From: UBA6921 sp031363085
Lineage (GTDB): Bacteria; Pseudomonadota; Gammaproteobacteria; SG8-11
Direction: 5' to 3'
Length of the DNA stretch: 31,257 bases
Assembly: GCA_031363085.1 (NCBI GenBank)
Contig: JANLTU010000012.1
Location: 1-31,257, forward strand
In this document: positions 30,025 to 31,257 of the stretch, piece by piece
How positions within the stretch are numbered: position 1 is the stretch's first letter
Layout: every line of letters begins with the position of its first letter
The notes under the pieces: model-generated
What the model saw: only the letters and a program-made list of their open reading frames with translations
Database searches by the model: none
What the model was told of the DNA's origin: nothing
Position numbers and translations under genes: made by a program

Positions 30025-31092
30025 TTACTTCTTGGCTGCTACTTCATCACCTGCCAGCAGCGAATTGTTCGGTAGATCCGGCAGCATCGGCAACGTTTGC
30101 GTCGGGAATTTACCGGTCAAGCTGTCGAGAAAGGCGACGATGTCTTTCACCTGCTCGTCTTTGAGTTCTTTGTTGAGCTGGGTTTTAGCCATCACACGGA
30201 CGGCTTCGTCCAAGGTTTTAACCGAGCCGTTGTGGAAGTACGGCGCGGTCAGTGCCACGTTGCGCCAGGTCGGAACGCGCCACATGTTTTTGTCTTCCAG
30301 TTTCTTGGTGGTGGAGGCACGACCTTCGTCCAACAACAAGCCATAGGCGGCATCGTATTTGCTGCCGGGAAAAGTAGGAAATTTCTGGAAAAAGCCCTGG
30401 CCCATGGCAAGTGTGGCCGGACCAGCGAAAATCGGGCCATTGTGGCAACTGGTGCAGCCGACTTCATCCACCAGTTTCATGCCGCGCAGTGCGTTTTCGG
30501 ACAAGGCTTTCTTGTCGCCACCCATGTAGCGATCAAACGCACTGCCCGGTGTGATCAGGGTACGTTCGTAGGTTGCAATCGCCTTGGCGATGTTGTCGTA
30601 CGTAAGCGGATCGGCACCGCCGAATACGTCGGCGAATTGTTTCTGATAGCCGGGGATGGCTTTCAAACGTTGCACCACCAACTCCGCGCTGGGCATGCCC
30701 ATCTCAATGGGGTTGAGAATTGGCCCCTTGGCTTGATCCTCCAAAGTTGCTGCGCGCCCGTCCCAAAATTGCGCGGTGAGGAACGCTGCGTTCCACACCG
30801 TCGGTGCGGAGCGTCCGCCTTTTTGGCCGCTCACGCCCACGGAGACCGAGCGGTTGTCGGTGCCGCTGGACATGACGTTATGGCAGGAATTGCAGGACAC
30901 GGTGCCGTCCACCGACAAGCGGGGATCCAGAAACAGTTGCTTGCCCAGCTCGATCTTCGCCGGCGTCATGGGGTTGTCTTTGGGCACCGGCGGTTGCGCC
31001 GGCAGGGCTTCCAGTGCCATCGCAGAATTTGCGGCTAAAGTAGTCGCGGCTATACATCCCAAAGTGAAAAAATTTTTCCTAAACATTCCCAT
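30025..31092 (-). CDS. Dihaem cytochrome c peroxidase (CcpA/MauG family)
   Basis: A 355-residue periplasmic protein with a signal peptide (FFTLGCIAATTLAANSAMA). The two haem-binding motifs are CNSCH (67-71) and CTSCH (213-217). Between them are SGQKGGRSAPTVWNAAF and QFWDGRAATLEDQAKGPILN, and after the second haem WRVPTWRNVALTAPYFHNG, all typical of bacterial dihaem peroxidases that reduce hydrogen peroxide with electrons from a small cytochrome or cupredoxin. GAGGGA precedes the ATG at 31092. It is convergent with the lipoprotein gene and divergent from the gene starting at 31246. Confidence 0.95.
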   Translation of the reverse strand: MGMFRKNFFTLGCIAATTLAANSAMALEALPAQPPVPKDNPMTPAKIELGKQLFLDPRLSVDGTVSCNSCHNVMSSGTDNRSVSVGVSGQKGGRSAPTVWNAAFLTAQFWDGRAATLEDQAKGPILNPIEMGMPSAELVVQRLKAIPGYQKQFADVFGGADPLTYDNIAKAIATYERTLITPGSAFDRYMGGDKKALSENALRGMKLVDEVGCTSCHNGPIFAGPATLAMGQGFFQKFPTFPGSKYDAAYGLLLDEGRASTTKKLEDKNMWRVPTWRNVALTAPYFHNGSVKTLDEAVRVMAKTQLNKELKDEQVKDIVAFLDSLTGKFPTQTLPMLPDLPNNSLLAGDEVAAKK

Positions 31093-31245
31093 AACAATCC
31101 CTCATCGACGTTGAAAGGGGTGAGTTACCCCGAGCCCATAAGCGTAACGTTAATCACTTAAATAGCGCTTAGCTAACGGCAACTTGTCGGGCGTTGCGCG
31201 CTCGTAAATGGCCTAGAAACAGCAGTGAAATGACGTGGAGGTGCG

Positions 31246-31257
31246 ATGCGTAGACGC
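31246..31257 (+). CDS. Start of a gene cut by the right edge
   Basis: Only ATGCGTAGACGC (M-R-R-R) is visible. The evidence is a strong GGAGG site 4 bases upstream and a position suited to a divergent gene next to the peroxidase. The product cannot be named. Confidence 0.4.

Noticed and set aside
30097..31038. Plus-strand frame of 313 codons inside the peroxidase gene
   Set aside because: The minus-strand frame has both CxxCH motifs and a signal peptide; the antisense frame is a shadow.
1..31257. CRISPR array or intact insertion sequence
   Set aside because: No regularly spaced repeats of 25-40 bases and no intact transposase gene were found on reading through the window.

Overview
The window comes from a Gram-negative proteobacterium with an intermediate-to-high GC content, most likely a beta- or gammaproteobacterial chemolithoautotroph. 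The reasons are the conserved block TPR lipoprotein - lolB - ispE - tRNA-Gln - prs - rplY - pth - ychF beside hemA - prfA - prmC, a long membrane-type FadE, a bacterial phosphoribulokinase (Calvin cycle), a periplasmic DsrE-like protein and a dihaem cytochrome c peroxidase. This placement is inferred from gene content and order only.

Region 1 (1-5534) is an accessory segment lying between a thiolase (cut by the left edge) and fadE. It holds an intact antitoxin whose ParE-type toxin has decayed; a compact three-gene minus-strand operon (DUF262 protein, DUF3696-type SMC-like ATPase, and a 320-residue protein I do not recognise) that looks like a defence module; and an intact overlapping ParE-type toxin/antitoxin pair. 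Short copies of GTG(A/T)CTGACCCTAAT sit between these modules, and an inverted pair brackets the three-gene operon.

Region 2 (5535-10565) is mostly chromosomal: fadE, a YiiX/YebB-like cysteine hydrolase, a small membrane protein and phosphoribulokinase with a strong terminator. A structured imperfect inverted repeat of about 118 bp lies between fadE and the hydrolase gene.

Region 3 (about 10770-15900) is a decaying restriction-modification island: a frameshifted and internally deleted tyrosine integrase; a fused nuclease-methyltransferase subunit whose 3' end carries a T8 slippery run; a specificity subunit cut in two by an in-frame amber codon; and a Fic-domain gene frameshifted just after its catalytic core. 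It ends in a perfect 11-bp-stem inverted repeat about 60 bp from a tRNA-Met gene.

Region 4 (15962-26404) is core housekeeping: tRNA-Met, ychF, pth, rplY, prs, tRNA-Gln, ispE, lolB and a TPR lipoprotein, all on the minus strand, then divergently hemA, prfA and prmC. Together they cover translation (RF1, its methyltransferase, Pth, L25, YchF), PRPP, isoprenoid and tetrapyrrole precursor supply, and lipoprotein sorting.

Region 5 (26391-31257) holds a membrane methyltransferase-like protein, a periplasmic DsrE-like protein, a perfect 32-bp palindrome, a phosphate-binding-protein/OmpA fusion, a cysteine-rich lipoprotein, and a cytochrome c peroxidase, with the start of a further divergent gene at the right edge. 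No CRISPR array, rRNA or intact insertion sequence was found.
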